Positions 1-9,157 of a stretch of 64,000 bases of DNA are shown piece by piece. This DNA comes from an uncultured Phascolarctobacterium sp. (GTDB lineage Bacteria; Bacillota; Negativicutes; Acidaminococcales; Acidaminococcaceae). Position 1 is the stretch's first letter. Every line of letters starts with the position of its first letter. The notes under the pieces are model-generated. The model saw only the letters and a program-made list of their open reading frames with translations. It ran no database searches and was not told the origin of the DNA. The DNA is taken from contig URXA01000001.1 in assembly GCA_900551745.1 (NCBI GenBank), positions 186,001 through 250,000 on the forward strand. Reading direction: 5' to 3'. A program made the position numbers and the translations under genes.

Positions 1-1355
1 GTATCAACTGCGGGCAGTGCGCTAATGTGTGCCCGGCAGACAGTATTACTGAAAAGGTTGAGGCTTATGAAGTAACTGCAGCAATGCGTGATCCTGAAAA
101 GGTTGTTATTTTCAGCACTTCTCCTTCTGTGCGCATTGCTTTAGGTGAAGAATTTGCTATGGCAGACGGTAGCTTTGTTGAAGGAAAAATGGTAGCGCTG
201 CTAAAAAAACTGGGGGCAGATTATGTGCTGGATACTAATTTTGCTGCTGACCTGACGATTATGGAAGAAGCCAGTGAGTTGGTGGAACGTATCACAAAAG
301 GCGAAAAACCGCTGCCGCAGTTTACCAGTTGCTGTCCGGCCTGGGTCAAATTTGCTGAAACCTATTATCCGGAAATACTTCCGCATATTTCCAGTGCTAA
401 AAGCCCGATAGGAATGCAGGGACCGACAATCAAAACTTATTTTGCAAAAAAAATGGGACTTGATCCCCAAAAAATAGTTAATGTGGCTGTTACTCCCTGC
501 ACAGCTAAAAAATATGAAATCCGCCGTGATGAGATGAATGCTGCTGCAAGGCATTTAGGTATTAACGGTATGCGTGATATGGATTATGTTATTACTACGC
601 GTGAACTGGCTATGCTGGCCAAAGATGAAAATATTGATTTCGCAGCATTGGAAGATCAGGCATATGATGACTTTATGGGACTGGGGTCAGGTGCCGGCGT
701 GATTTTCGGTAATACCGGCGGCGTTATGGAAGCTGCAGTACGCAGTGCCTACACTTTTGTAACGAAAAAAACTGCTCCGGCAGCACTATATGATCTGAAG
801 CCCGTACGCGGTCTGGAAGGTATCAAAGAAGCTTCCGTAGACATTGACGGCTTGGAAGTAAAGGTTGCTATCGTCTATGGTACTGCTAATGTTCGTAAAT
901 TGATCGAAAAAATCAAAAGCGGCGAAAAAAGCTATCATTTTGTCGAAGTAATGACTTGCCCGGGCGGATGCATCGGTGGCGGCGGTCAGCCTAAAGACAG
1001 GGAATATAAGGGTGATGCGCTGCGCGCCAAGCGTATTGAAGGCCTTTATAAACGCGACGATTCGATGCAGCTGCGGTTAAGCCACGAAAATCTTGAAATC
1101 ATTAAATTATACGAAGAATTTTACGGTGAACCCTTAAGTGAGCTGGCAGAACAGATGCTGCATACGGTGTATTTTGACAGAAGTGCTGATTTGGGAGGAG
1201 TTTATATCGCTCCGACAGAAGTTCAGTCTGCAGCAGGTTTAAAACAATTTCGCTGCAAGGTTTGCGGTTATATTTATGAAGGTGCAAGCCTGCCCGAAGA
1301 TTATATCTGTCCTACCTGCGGTGTGGGTGCGGAAATGTTTGAAGAAGTGCGCTAA
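1..1355 (+). CDS. hydA: [FeFe]-hydrogenase with C-terminal rubredoxin-like domain (5' end outside window)
   Basis: The reading frame is open from the first bases, so the N-terminus lies outside the window; the GTG at 27 is internal. The first codons give CxxCxxxCP, the second half of a ferredoxin-type [4Fe-4S] motif. All three H-cluster signatures follow: TSCCPAW near 324-344, PCTAKKYE near 493-516 and CPGGCIGGGGQ near 957-990. Family knowledge says these bind the diiron site that makes or oxidises H2. L1 has Ala where most enzymes have Gly, and L2 has Thr before PC instead of Met, which I associate with the less studied group B enzymes. The last 35 residues have two CxxCG knuckles spaced like rubredoxin (CKVCG, CPTCG), so a mononuclear iron centre is likely. 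The gene ends in a terminator shared with hydF. Confidence 0.93.
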   Translation, partial: INCGQCANVCPADSITEKVEAYEVTAAMRDPEKVVIFSTSPSVRIALGEEFAMADGSFVEGKMVALLKKLGADYVLDTNFAADLTIMEEASELVERITKGEKPLPQFTSCCPAWVKFAETYYPEILPHISSAKSPIGMQGPTIKTYFAKKMGLDPQKIVNVAVTPCTAKKYEIRRDEMNAAARHLGINGMRDMDYVITTRELAMLAKDENIDFAALEDQAYDDFMGLGSGAGVIFGNTGGVMEAAVRSAYTFVTKKTAPAALYDLKPVRGLEGIKEASVDIDGLEVKVAIVYGTANVRKLIEKIKSGEKSYHFVEVMTCPGGCIGGGGQPKDREYKGDALRAKRIEGLYKRDDSMQLRLSHENLEIIKLYEEFYGEPLSELAEQMLHTVYFDRSADLGGVYIAPTEVQSAAGLKQFRCKVCGYIYEGASLPEDYICPTCGVGAEMFEEVR

Positions 1356-1361
1356 AGTTTA

Positions 1362-1399
1362 AATAAAAAGCTGAAACCAAAAGGTTTCAGCTTTTTATT
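1362..1399. terminator. bidirectional intrinsic terminator between hydA and hydF
   Basis: A 17-bp perfect inverted repeat (1362-1378 with 1383-1399, loop AAAA) has an A-run on the left and a T-run on the right, so it can stop transcription from both convergent genes. It overlaps the hydF stop codon. Confidence 0.85.
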
Positions 1400-2624
1400 A
1401 TTTATCCAGCAATTTATAAATCTGTGGAAAGGGTTCAACGGTGCGTTTTAAAATACCGTTGATATAGGCGATAGTGATACCGTAATTGGTGAAAGGTATG
1501 TTTTGGTCTGCAGCACATTTGATGCGGTACTGCATTTCACGTTCGTTCAGCATACAGGCGCCGCAGTGGATAATCATTTTATACGGTGATAAGTCCAGTG
1601 GAAATTCCGTGCCGCTGGTAAAAATAAATTCTGGATTTTTACCGGTATATTCTTTAATCCAGCGTGGCAGCTTGACGGTGCCGATATCATCGCATTGGCG
1701 GTGATGTGTGCAGCCTTCGCCGACAAGAATTTTATCTCCGTCCTCAAGGCTTTCAAGTGCGGTAACGCCTTGAACGGCAGTCTGCAGATTACCTTTATAG
1801 CGTGCAAACAGGATCGAAAAAGAGGTCAGAAGAATATCTGCAGGCGTTTCAGCAGCAACTTTTTTAAAGACCTGGCTGTCGGTGATAACCAGTTTGGGTC
1901 GTTTACCTAAATTTTGCAGTGTGTTGGCCAGTTCGTTTTCTTTAACTACAATAGCGGCAGCATCTGCTTCCAAAATATCACGGATCGTCTGCTGCTGCGG
2001 CAGGATCAGTCTTCCTTTAGGAGCGGCAGAATCGATGGGCACTACTAAGACAACGAAGTCCGAAGGCGCCAGCAGATCAGCAACTATCTGTGCTTTATTT
2101 TCATCTGCAGGTACGGCTTGGGCGATTGTTTCTTTAAGCTCAAAAATATTGAGCTTCTGTTCAGCACTGACAAATAGAAGTTTACCATTTGGCAGCAGAG
2201 CTTGATAAGCAGTTTTTTTATCCTCATTTATGGTTTCACATTTGTTGATAACGATGAGCAGGGGGATTTTTTTGGCATTGATCCGTTTTATTAAACGCAG
2301 ATCTTCAGCAGAAGGGCCGACTGCAGCGTCAATAATTACAAGCGCGATATCGGTTTTGTTGAGTACCTGATAGGCTTTTTGAATACGCAGGCTGCCCAAA
2401 ACGCCTTCATCGTCGATGCCCGGAGTATCAATGATCATTACCGGCCCCAGCGGTAACAGCTCCATAGCTTTATAAACAGGATCTGTGGTTGTACCTTTGG
2501 CTTCAGAAACTATTGCTAAATTTTGCCCGGTGATCGCGTTGATAAGGCTTGATTTGCCGGCGTTACGTTTACCGAAGAGGCCGATATGAACGCGTTCGGA
2601 AGATGGGGTAGTATTTAGACTCAT
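1398..2624 (-). CDS. hydF: [FeFe]-hydrogenase H-cluster maturation GTPase HydF
   Basis: HydF is the scaffold that carries the 2Fe subcluster precursor and delivers it to apo-hydrogenase. Residues 10-170 form a Ras-like GTPase: P-loop GKRNAGKS at 18-25, DTPG at 66-69 and NKCE at 127-130. The C-terminal part has the HydF cluster signature CxH (C305, H307), a 45-residue gap, then HCxxC (H353, C354, C357). The 408-residue length is normal. AAGGAAGTG precedes the ATG. It is convergent with hydA, its likely client; HydE and HydG are not in the window. A CodY-like box overlaps its probable -35 element. Confidence 0.96.
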   Translation of the reverse strand: MSLNTTPSSERVHIGLFGKRNAGKSSLINAITGQNLAIVSEAKGTTTDPVYKAMELLPLGPVMIIDTPGIDDEGVLGSLRIQKAYQVLNKTDIALVIIDAAVGPSAEDLRLIKRINAKKIPLLIVINKCETINEDKKTAYQALLPNGKLLFVSAEQKLNIFELKETIAQAVPADENKAQIVADLLAPSDFVVLVVPIDSAAPKGRLILPQQQTIRDILEADAAAIVVKENELANTLQNLGKRPKLVITDSQVFKKVAAETPADILLTSFSILFARYKGNLQTAVQGVTALESLEDGDKILVGEGCTHHRQCDDIGTVKLPRWIKEYTGKNPEFIFTSGTEFPLDLSPYKMIIHCGACMLNEREMQYRIKCAADQNIPFTNYGITIAYINGILKRTVEPFPQIYKLLDK

Positions 2625-2667
2625 AAAATCACTTCCTTTTATATAAATTATATACTAAAATAGTGCG

Positions 2668-2696
2668 ATTATAGTACAGATAAGTTTTCTGAAAAA
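2668..2696 (-). promoter_or_regulatory. candidate hydF promoter
   Basis: On the minus strand TATAAT (2668-2673) is preceded 17 bp upstream by TTTTTC (2691-2696). The -10 is perfect and the -35 is poor, so activation or the overlapping CodY-like box may matter. A second TATAAT lies closer to the gene. Confidence 0.4.
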
Positions 2697-2697
2697 T
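2683..2697. promoter_or_regulatory. CodY-box-like site
   Basis: The 15-mer matches the published Gram-positive CodY consensus AATTTTCWGAAAATT at 13 of 15 positions (mismatches at 2 and 14). It overlaps the candidate hydF -35 and lies about 50 bp upstream of the acetate transporter -35. A codY gene is present at 12236. Confidence 0.5.
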
Positions 2698-2746
2698 ATA
2701 CAATATCACACTTGTATACAAAAGTGCTAAATTTATGTAACAGTTA

Positions 2747-2776
2747 TTGACGATGTTGTTAGTTTTAAAGTATATT
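2747..2776 (+). promoter_or_regulatory. promoter of the acetate transporter gene
   Basis: TTGACG (2747-2752) and TATATT (2771-2776) are spaced by 18 bp. A strong AAAGGAGG ribosome site lies just before the ATG at 2830. Confidence 0.55.
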
Positions 2777-2829
2777 ATATATGCGTGTGGAATAATTCAC
2801 AACCAAACCAAAATAAAGGAGGCGTATGA

Positions 2830-3453
2830 ATGAGTACTAATAATGATTCAACGCAGCATGTTCAAATCGCAGTAGCCGACCCTACACCCTTGGGACTATT
2901 TGGTCTGGCCGTCGTAACAATGGTGGCTTCTGCACAAAAATTAGGTATCGTTGAAGGAGTATCCTGGGTTTTGCCGTGGGCTCTTTTCTGCGGATCCTTC
3001 GCCCAGCTGTTGGCTGGTTATTTTGACTATTGCCATCGCAATATTTTTGGCGCAACAATTTTCAGTGCTTTCGGCTTTTTCTGGTCTGCAGTAGGTATGA
3101 GCTGGATGATTAAAGCAGGAACCTTTGGTCCCGGTCTTGCTGCCGGTGTGGATCCTAAAGCTATTGGTTTTGCATTTTTGGCCTATTTTATATTTGCCTG
3201 CATTGGTACCATTGCTGCGTCCTCTGCAAGTCTGTTCTTATTCGTAGATATGGTTTTCATTGATATCTTACTTTTAGGTTTAGCTTTAGACGGACTTGGT
3301 ATCGGCGGTCATTTCCCGCACACCATGGCTGCTTATGCTGAAATGGCAGTAGCGCTTATTTCCTTATATGGCGCCGGAGCCGGGTTCCTTAATAATTTCT
3401 ATGGCCGTCAGTTCTGGCCTGTAGGAGCTCCGCTTGGTATCTGGAAAAAATAA
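2830..3453 (+). CDS. acetate uptake transporter, GPR1/FUN34/YaaH (SatP) family
   Basis: This is a six-helix inner-membrane protein of the AceTr family, which moves acetate and sometimes succinate with protons. The family signature NPAPLGL appears here as DPTPLGLFGL after a short hydrophilic N-terminus. Six hydrophobic segments follow, with family-typical short loops (for example AGYFDYCHRN). The 207-residue length fits SatP-type proteins. The ribosome site AAAGGAGG is strong. It is transcribed alone between its own promoter and a terminator. Acetate uptake or export fits a fermenting anaerobe; direction and substrate preference cannot be read from sequence. Confidence 0.9.
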   Translation: MSTNNDSTQHVQIAVADPTPLGLFGLAVVTMVASAQKLGIVEGVSWVLPWALFCGSFAQLLAGYFDYCHRNIFGATIFSAFGFFWSAVGMSWMIKAGTFGPGLAAGVDPKAIGFAFLAYFIFACIGTIAASSASLFLFVDMVFIDILLLGLALDGLGIGGHFPHTMAAYAEMAVALISLYGAGAGFLNNFYGRQFWPVGAPLGIWKK

Positions 3454-3466
3454 TCTTGTTTGATAA

Positions 3467-3497
3467 AAAAGCACTGTGAGATTTTCACAGTGCTTTT
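3467..3497. terminator. bidirectional terminator after the acetate transporter gene
   Basis: A 13-bp perfect stem (3467-3479 with 3485-3497) closes a 5-nt loop and is flanked by A- and T-runs. It lies between convergent genes and can serve both. Confidence 0.85.
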
Positions 3498-3510
3498 ACT
3501 TTTTTCAAAA

Positions 3511-4563
3511 TTACTTAACAAGTTCCAGCCGTGGGTTGGGAAGATGTACTCGTCCTGCTTTAGCGCATTCTTTGCCGTCTACCACAACGATATCCGCTGT
3601 AAAGTTGATATTACCGTCAAAAAGGCTGGATCCTACTGCATAAGTATCTACGGGAACCTTTAATGCTTCAAACTCTTTGATACGTTCGGCGTCAAATCCG
3701 CCGGAAACGATGATTTTTACATAATCGAAACCTTCTGCATCAAGTGCTGTGCGTACATTATGTACTAGTTCCTTGCAGACGCCTGTCGGTTTGAACATAC
3801 CCATTTGGCTGATCAGGCTTTTATCTACCATAGTGCCGGAAGTATCCAAGCGGACTCCTGCTAATTTGCGGCCGAGTTTGCGTGCTACCTGTAAAGTCGT
3901 ACCAACACAGTCATTATCGAAGTCGACCAGGGCAATACGCGCGATATCAGGCGCTACATATTTATCAAAGGCGCTGGTTGCTGCCAGAGTGTCACCGTTG
4001 TATGCTGCTATCAGGGCGTGGGGAATAGTTCCCAGACCTTTGCCATTGCTGGCTAAGGCGTTGGCATCAGTAGAGAAACCTTTGATGCCGCCAATCATAG
4101 CAGCATAGCCGTCAGATTCCTGGGTTTGATAGGTATCATACCGGGCAGGAAAAAAGAGGACCGGTTTGCCGTTGGCGGCTTTAACAACACGGCGTACATT
4201 AGTAGCGATACGGCTTTGCCGCGCCAGAAAACCAAGATAGATAGTTTCCAGATGGGCAAAGTCTGCCAGATCGCCTTCGATCGTCATTAGTGTTTCCCAG
4301 GGGGCAACCTCATCTCCGTCATGTAAAGCATGGATAGTAATATTTTCAGGATTATGTGCGCAGGTTTTGATCAGGGCGATAGTTTCATCGATGCCGCAAA
4401 CAACTACCGGTTCACGGGTAAAAAGCTGCATCATTACTCTAGGATGGTGATTATCGCCATTCAGTATCTCCTCGGTACGTAGAAAATAAGCGTCGGTGTA
4501 ATAACCGGCTTTGATTTTTTCTACCGGAAAATGAAAATGTTCAACTGGTAAACGATTTTTCAT
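3511..4563 (-). CDS. pncB: nicotinate phosphoribosyltransferase
   Basis: This enzyme joins nicotinate to PRPP (with ATP) to give nicotinate mononucleotide in the NAD salvage pathway. The sequence shows the family's N-terminal DAYFLRTEE region and a C-terminal phosphate-binding barrel strand with IIVSGGFDAERI, followed by YAVGSSLF. At 350 residues it is the compact form common in Clostridia and archaea. I start at 4563 because GGAGGTTATC sits exactly before that ATG; an in-frame ATG 15 bases upstream lies ahead of this Shine-Dalgarno. It is a single gene convergent with the acetate transporter gene. Confidence 0.88.
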   Translation of the reverse strand: MKNRLPVEHFHFPVEKIKAGYYTDAYFLRTEEILNGDNHHPRVMMQLFTREPVVVCGIDETIALIKTCAHNPENITIHALHDGDEVAPWETLMTIEGDLADFAHLETIYLGFLARQSRIATNVRRVVKAANGKPVLFFPARYDTYQTQESDGYAAMIGGIKGFSTDANALASNGKGLGTIPHALIAAYNGDTLAATSAFDKYVAPDIARIALVDFDNDCVGTTLQVARKLGRKLAGVRLDTSGTMVDKSLISQMGMFKPTGVCKELVHNVRTALDAEGFDYVKIIVSGGFDAERIKEFEALKVPVDTYAVGSSLFDGNINFTADIVVVDGKECAKAGRVHLPNPRLELVK

Positions 4564-4604
4564 GATAACCTCCATCATTATATAGAATAAATTAGCTCTT
4601 GATA

Positions 4605-4632
4605 TTGTGCTAATTACATTTTATGATACAAT
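4605..4632 (+). promoter_or_regulatory. extended -10 promoter for the glycosyltransferase gene
   Basis: TTGTGC (4605-4610), a 16-bp spacer and TACAAT (4627-4632) preceded by TG form a plausible sigma-70 promoter 56 bp before the ATG. Confidence 0.45.
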
Positions 4633-4687
4633 AATAGCGCTACAGGTTCAAGTTTTTTGATAAATTTTTCTTAAATGGAGTTTATAA

Positions 4688-5812
4688 ATGGCATCTTGTG
4701 AAAAAAAATATACAATATTATTATTGTCGGCTCCGATAGGTTCAGGGCATAAGCTGGCCGCTCAGGCTCTGGAACAGTCTTTTGCACTGGCAGACAATGT
4801 GCAGGTAGTGCACGGAAGTATTTTTGACTTTTTTCCGGGCAGTATCGGCAATGCTTTTTTACGTTTTTATTTATGGGTGCTCTCATATTGTCCCTGGCTG
4901 TATGAGCTGGCTTATAAATGGGGAAACCGTCAGAGCGGGTCGCTATGGTTGCGTAACTTTATTAATGGTACCTTAGCAGGTTTGGCACAGGATTTTATTG
5001 TCAGGACCAACCCCGATGCTGTAATTGCCACACATGCTACACCGGCAGGCATCATGGCTATCTATAAGAAAAAATTCAAGCCAGAGTTGCTGTTGGGAGC
5101 GGTGGTTACTGATTATACTGTACATAAATGGTGGCTTTGCGAAGGCGTTGATGTGTATTTTTCAGCATCAGAAAATCTGCGTGCACAGTTTGAGGGGACT
5201 GATGCTGAGGTTTTACCGACGGGAATACCGGTTCGGCGGCAATTTTACCAGGCATATGACCGTCAGGAGCTGCGCCGTAAATTTAACTGGTCTGAGCAGG
5301 ATATAGTATGTCTGCTGATGGGCGGCGGTGAAGGATTGCTGCCGATGGAGAATATAGTTAAAGCTTTTCACGGTAATTTGCCGCAGAATTTGAAAATAAT
5401 TGCAGTCGCAGGACATAATGAAGTTTTGCAGCACCGTTTGGAAATTTTTAAAGAAATACCATTGACTGTTTACGGTTTTACGGATGATGTACCGGAGTTA
5501 TTGCTGGCTGCTGATATTGTTGTAACTAAAGCCGGTGGTTTAACGGCTGCTGAAACATTAGTTGCAGGCTGTGGTTATATTATTTATAAGCCGCTTCCGG
5601 GTCAGGAAACCGGCAACGCTGTTTATTTAGAGCAGTATTGCGGTGCACAGGTAGCAGGTTCGCCTCAGGAGGTAAAAACAATGGTCTGCCGGTATGCGGA
5701 CATCGGCTCCCAAGTGCGCTTTATTCAGATACAGCAGCGCAGCTTGCAATATGGTAAGCCTGGAGCTGCAGAAGAAATAAGCAATTATATTTTAAAAAAA
5801 CTTGAAAAATAA
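4688..5812 (+). CDS. MGDG synthase / UgtP-type glycolipid glycosyltransferase
   Basis: This is a GT28-like (GT-B fold) transferase of the monogalactosyldiacylglycerol synthase/UgtP family, which transfers a sugar from a UDP donor to diacylglycerol at the inner membrane face. The N-terminal SAPIGSGHKLAAQAL is the family lipid-side loop. The C-terminal half has VYGFTDDVPELL and the donor-site KAGGLTAAETL, then PGQETGNA. Length (374) is typical. It has its own promoter and no terminator before dprA. Product sugar and lipid cannot be read. The membrane-lipid genes plsC, plsY, psd and pssA elsewhere in the window give a possible context. Confidence 0.82.
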   Translation: MASCEKKYTILLLSAPIGSGHKLAAQALEQSFALADNVQVVHGSIFDFFPGSIGNAFLRFYLWVLSYCPWLYELAYKWGNRQSGSLWLRNFINGTLAGLAQDFIVRTNPDAVIATHATPAGIMAIYKKKFKPELLLGAVVTDYTVHKWWLCEGVDVYFSASENLRAQFEGTDAEVLPTGIPVRRQFYQAYDRQELRRKFNWSEQDIVCLLMGGGEGLLPMENIVKAFHGNLPQNLKIIAVAGHNEVLQHRLEIFKEIPLTVYGFTDDVPELLLAADIVVTKAGGLTAAETLVAGCGYIIYKPLPGQETGNAVYLEQYCGAQVAGSPQEVKTMVCRYADIGSQVRFIQIQQRSLQYGKPGAAEEISNYILKKLEK

Positions 5813-5820
5813 GTAAAAGC

Positions 5821-5849
5821 TTGACCGTTGACTCAATCAACTCTATAAT
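5821..5849 (+). promoter_or_regulatory. dprA promoter
   Basis: TTGACC (5821-5826), a 17-bp spacer and perfect TATAAT (5844-5849) predict a transcript start near 5856. This lies downstream of the in-frame ATG at 5853, so that ATG cannot start the protein from this promoter. Confidence 0.75.
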
Positions 5850-5927
5850 GAAATGGATTTGGAAAAAATAATATTTTGCGACACCCGTTTTTCGTGTGGA
5901 TGCCTGCAATTTATCGGAGGCATTGCT

Positions 5928-7025
5928 GTGGAACGTTATTATTGGGGTGCATTAAGCGCTGCTGTCGGATTGGGCAATAGTAAGCTTGAAGCTTTAGTTG
6001 CGGTATTTGGCAGTGCGCGCAGTGCGTATCTTGCTGATCGACAAGAGCTTTTGGCTGCTGGTGTTTATAAAGAGGCGGCCATTGATAAATTCCTAAAATG
6101 CAGAGACCTTGCGTTACCTGAACAGCTGCATAACTTTTGTGTGCGGCAGCAGGTGCGGCTGATGATAAGCAGTGATGCGGACTATCCAGCCTCATTAAGG
6201 CATATTGCATTACCGCCGAAGGTTTTATATATCAAGGGTAATTTGCCCAAGCTTGATTACAGTATCGGTATCGTTGGTTCACGTCGGGCTTCTGCTTATG
6301 GGTTAAAGGCGGCGAGTGACTTTGCTGCTGATCTTGCGTCAGCTGGTTTGGTTATTGTCAGCGGCGGGGCTAAAGGCATTGACAGTGCTGCCCACAAAGG
6401 GGCTTTACAGGCTGGCGGAAGTACGATTGCCGTACTTGGCTGCGGTATAGATGTTGTTTATCCGCGTGAAAATACGGTGCTTTTTGAGCAGATATGTTCA
6501 AATGGAGCGCTGATAACAGAATTTGCACCGGGAACAGAACCTCTTGCAGCTAACTTCCCGTCACGCAACAGAATCATCAACGGAATTACGAAAGGTATAC
6601 TGGTAGTTGAAGCTGCTAAGAAGAGCGGTGCTATGATAACGGCTGAATTTGCCGCAGATGAAGGGCATGAGGTATATTGTATTCCAGGAAGTATCTATCT
6701 GCCTAACAGTATTGGCTGCCATAGCCTGATAAAATCGGGAGCACAGCTTGTAGATAGACCGGAAGATATTTTGAATGATCTGGAATTGAACTGCGGCAGT
6801 AAGCAGAAAATAGAGAATTTATCGTTGTTTGCCAGTGAAGAAGCAGAGGCCGTTTCAGAACTAGCCAAACAATTGATGGATATAATGACACAGGAACCAG
6901 TTACGTTAGAGGAGCTGGTAGAATTAAGCGGTCGCTCTCTGGCAGAGATCAGCGGGGAACTGCTGGATCTGCAAATGCAAGGTAAACTTGGCCTGGCAGA
7001 CGGGCGCAGGTATTACCGAATTTAG
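5928..7025 (+). CDS. dprA: DNA-processing protein DprA (Smf)
   Basis: DprA binds incoming single-stranded DNA during transformation and loads RecA. The protein has an N-terminal helical domain, a Rossmann-like core with GSRRASAYG and SGGAKGIDSAAHKGAL, then PSRNRIING, and a C-terminal winged helix. I start at GTG 5928: CGGAGG lies 7 bases upstream, and the predicted transcript begins after the in-frame ATG at 5853. The result is 365 residues, normal for the family. It leads dprA-topA-trmFO, an order conserved in Firmicutes. Confidence 0.93.
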   Translation: MERYYWGALSAAVGLGNSKLEALVAVFGSARSAYLADRQELLAAGVYKEAAIDKFLKCRDLALPEQLHNFCVRQQVRLMISSDADYPASLRHIALPPKVLYIKGNLPKLDYSIGIVGSRRASAYGLKAASDFAADLASAGLVIVSGGAKGIDSAAHKGALQAGGSTIAVLGCGIDVVYPRENTVLFEQICSNGALITEFAPGTEPLAANFPSRNRIINGITKGILVVEAAKKSGAMITAEFAADEGHEVYCIPGSIYLPNSIGCHSLIKSGAQLVDRPEDILNDLELNCGSKQKIENLSLFASEEAEAVSELAKQLMDIMTQEPVTLEELVELSGRSLAEISGELLDLQMQGKLGLADGRRYYRI

Positions 7026-7039
7026 GAGGACTTATTATT

Positions 7040-9157
7040 ATGACGAAAAATTTAGTAATCGTGGAATCACCTACTAAGTCAAAAACTATTGAAAAATTCT
7101 TAGGGCGCAATTATACTGTACGCGCTTCGATGGGACATTTGCGCGATTTGCCGAAAAGTTTGTTCGGCGTTGATATTGAGCATGATTTTGAGCCTAAATA
7201 TATTAATATTCGCGGTAAAGGCGAATTGATTAAAGAATTGAAAACTTTGGCTAAAAAAGCTGATAAAATTTATCTGGCAACTGACCCTGATCGCGAAGGC
7301 GAAGCTATTGGCTGGCATTTAGCGCATATCCTTGGTGTTGACCCGGAAGCAAACTGCCGGATTGAATTTCATGAGATCACTTCCGGTGCTATCAAAGATG
7401 CTTTGAAAAATCCGCGCCCGATTGATTTGGATAAAGTTGATGCTCAACAGGCACGTCGTATTATTGATCGTATCGTAGGCTATCAGCTTAGTCCTTTGTT
7501 GTGGCGTAAAATAAGAAAAGGCTTGAGTGCAGGACGTGTACAATCTGTAGCGGTAAAAATCATTGCCGATCGTGAAAAAGAAATCGCTGATTTCATCCCT
7601 AAAGAATATTGGACTCTGAACGCTAAACTGCGTGAAAAAGCGAAAGCTCCTATTTTTGAAGCAGAGGTTATCAAGCATCTGGGCAAAAAACTTGAAATAC
7701 ATACTGCTGAGGAAGCGGCTATTGTAGAAAAAGCTTTGGCTAAAGCTGCTTATATCATTGAAGAAGCAACAAAAAAAGAGCGTAAACGTAATCCGCTGCC
7801 CCCGTTCACTACCAGCAGCCTGCAGCAGGAGGCTGTTAAACGTCTGAATTTTACTACTAAAAAGACGATGATGGTAGCGCAACAGCTGTATGAAGGTGTT
7901 GCTGTCGGCAAAGAAGGTTCTGTTGGTTTGATTACTTATATGAGAACCGACTCAGTACGTATTGCTGATGTTGCCGCTGATGATATCCGCGGTTATATCG
8001 AAAGTGAGTTTGGTAAAGAATTTCGGCCTGCACATGCAAACAGCTATTCCAGTAAGAAAAATGCTCAGGACGCACATGAGGCGATCCGTCCCACAAGTGT
8101 ACATCGTACACCGCTGGAAATGGCAAAACATCTGAATAAAGATCAACTCAAGCTCTATTCTTTGATTTGGAACCGTGCCGTTGCAAGTCAGATGGCAGCG
8201 GCTGTTTTTGATGTTACTACTTTGCTGATCGGCGCCGGTGATTATCAATTGCGTGCAACGGGTTCTGTTTTGAAGTTTGAAGGCTTTTTAAAGCTGAGCG
8301 ATAAAAAAGACCTGCTCGAAGATAAAGATAAAACTGTTCCTTATCTGGAGGCTAAAACGCCTGTAGAATTATATAAACTTTTACCTGCTGAACAGCACTT
8401 CACCGAACCACCGGCGCACTTTACTGAGGCGACCCTGGTAAAAGAGCTGGAAGACAAAGGTATTGGACGTCCGAGTACTTATTCGCCTACTATCCAAACT
8501 ATTCTTGACCGTGGTTATATTGCTAAGGAAGGCAAAAAACTGATGATTACCGAGCTGGGGCTCATGATCGTCGATATGCTGACTAACTATTTCAAAGATA
8601 TTATTGACATTCCTTTTTCTGCTGAATTAGAAACAGAGCTTGATGAGATTGCTGAGCATAAAGCCGATAAGACTAAAATACTGGAAAAATTTTATGTGCC
8701 GTTTTCAAAATTGATGGAAAAAGCCGACAAAGAAATTGAGGCAATAGAAGCTCCTGTAGAAGTCAGTGATGTGCAATGCGAGAAATGCGGACGGATGATG
8801 GTAATTAAGCAGGGTCGTTTTGGTAAATTCCTGGCATGTCCAGGCTTTCCGGAATGTCGCAATACGAAACCGATTCTGCATAAGATCGGTGTTAAGTGCC
8901 CAGAATGCGGCGGCGAAGTTATCGAGCGCAAGACAAAAACGCGCCGTATTTTTTACGGCTGCGCCAATTATCCGGAATGTAAATTTACATCATGGGACAG
9001 ACCAACAGAAGAAAAATGTCCGAAATGCGGTAAAGTAATGCTGGAACGAATTGAAAAGAACGGCAATAAGAAACTGTACTGCTCTAATGAAACCTGTGAA
9101 AATGGCTTGCATATAAAAAAAGGAAAGGCAGGACGTAAAAGTGCTAAAAGCAAATAA
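7040..9157 (+). CDS. topA: DNA topoisomerase I (type IA)
   Basis: TopA relaxes negative supercoils by cutting one strand. The Toprim domain has E9 and the acidic triad around TDPDREGE (81-88). The catalytic tyrosine is Y300 in ITYMRTDS. Three C4 zinc ribbons close the protein ([35 protein letters not shown]), giving 705 residues, normal for Firmicutes. AGGAGG precedes the ATG, 14 bases after dprA, so the genes are probably co-transcribed. It overlaps trmFO by 17 bases, suggesting translational coupling. Confidence 0.97.
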   Translation: MTKNLVIVESPTKSKTIEKFLGRNYTVRASMGHLRDLPKSLFGVDIEHDFEPKYINIRGKGELIKELKTLAKKADKIYLATDPDREGEAIGWHLAHILGVDPEANCRIEFHEITSGAIKDALKNPRPIDLDKVDAQQARRIIDRIVGYQLSPLLWRKIRKGLSAGRVQSVAVKIIADREKEIADFIPKEYWTLNAKLREKAKAPIFEAEVIKHLGKKLEIHTAEEAAIVEKALAKAAYIIEEATKKERKRNPLPPFTTSSLQQEAVKRLNFTTKKTMMVAQQLYEGVAVGKEGSVGLITYMRTDSVRIADVAADDIRGYIESEFGKEFRPAHANSYSSKKNAQDAHEAIRPTSVHRTPLEMAKHLNKDQLKLYSLIWNRAVASQMAAAVFDVTTLLIGAGDYQLRATGSVLKFEGFLKLSDKKDLLEDKDKTVPYLEAKTPVELYKLLPAEQHFTEPPAHFTEATLVKELEDKGIGRPSTYSPTIQTILDRGYIAKEGKKLMITELGLMIVDMLTNYFKDIIDIPFSAELETELDEIAEHKADKTKILEKFYVPFSKLMEKADKEIEAIEAPVEVSDVQCEKCGRMMVIKQGRFGKFLACPGFPECRNTKPILHKIGVKCPECGGEVIERKTKTRRIFYGCANYPECKFTSWDRPTEEKCPKCGKVMLERIEKNGNKKLYCSNETCENGLHIKKGKAGRKSAKSK

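Noticed and set aside
27..1355. GTG at 27 as the hydrogenase start
   Set aside because: The frame is open upstream and encodes the preceding cysteines of a ferredoxin motif, so the gene simply enters from outside the window.
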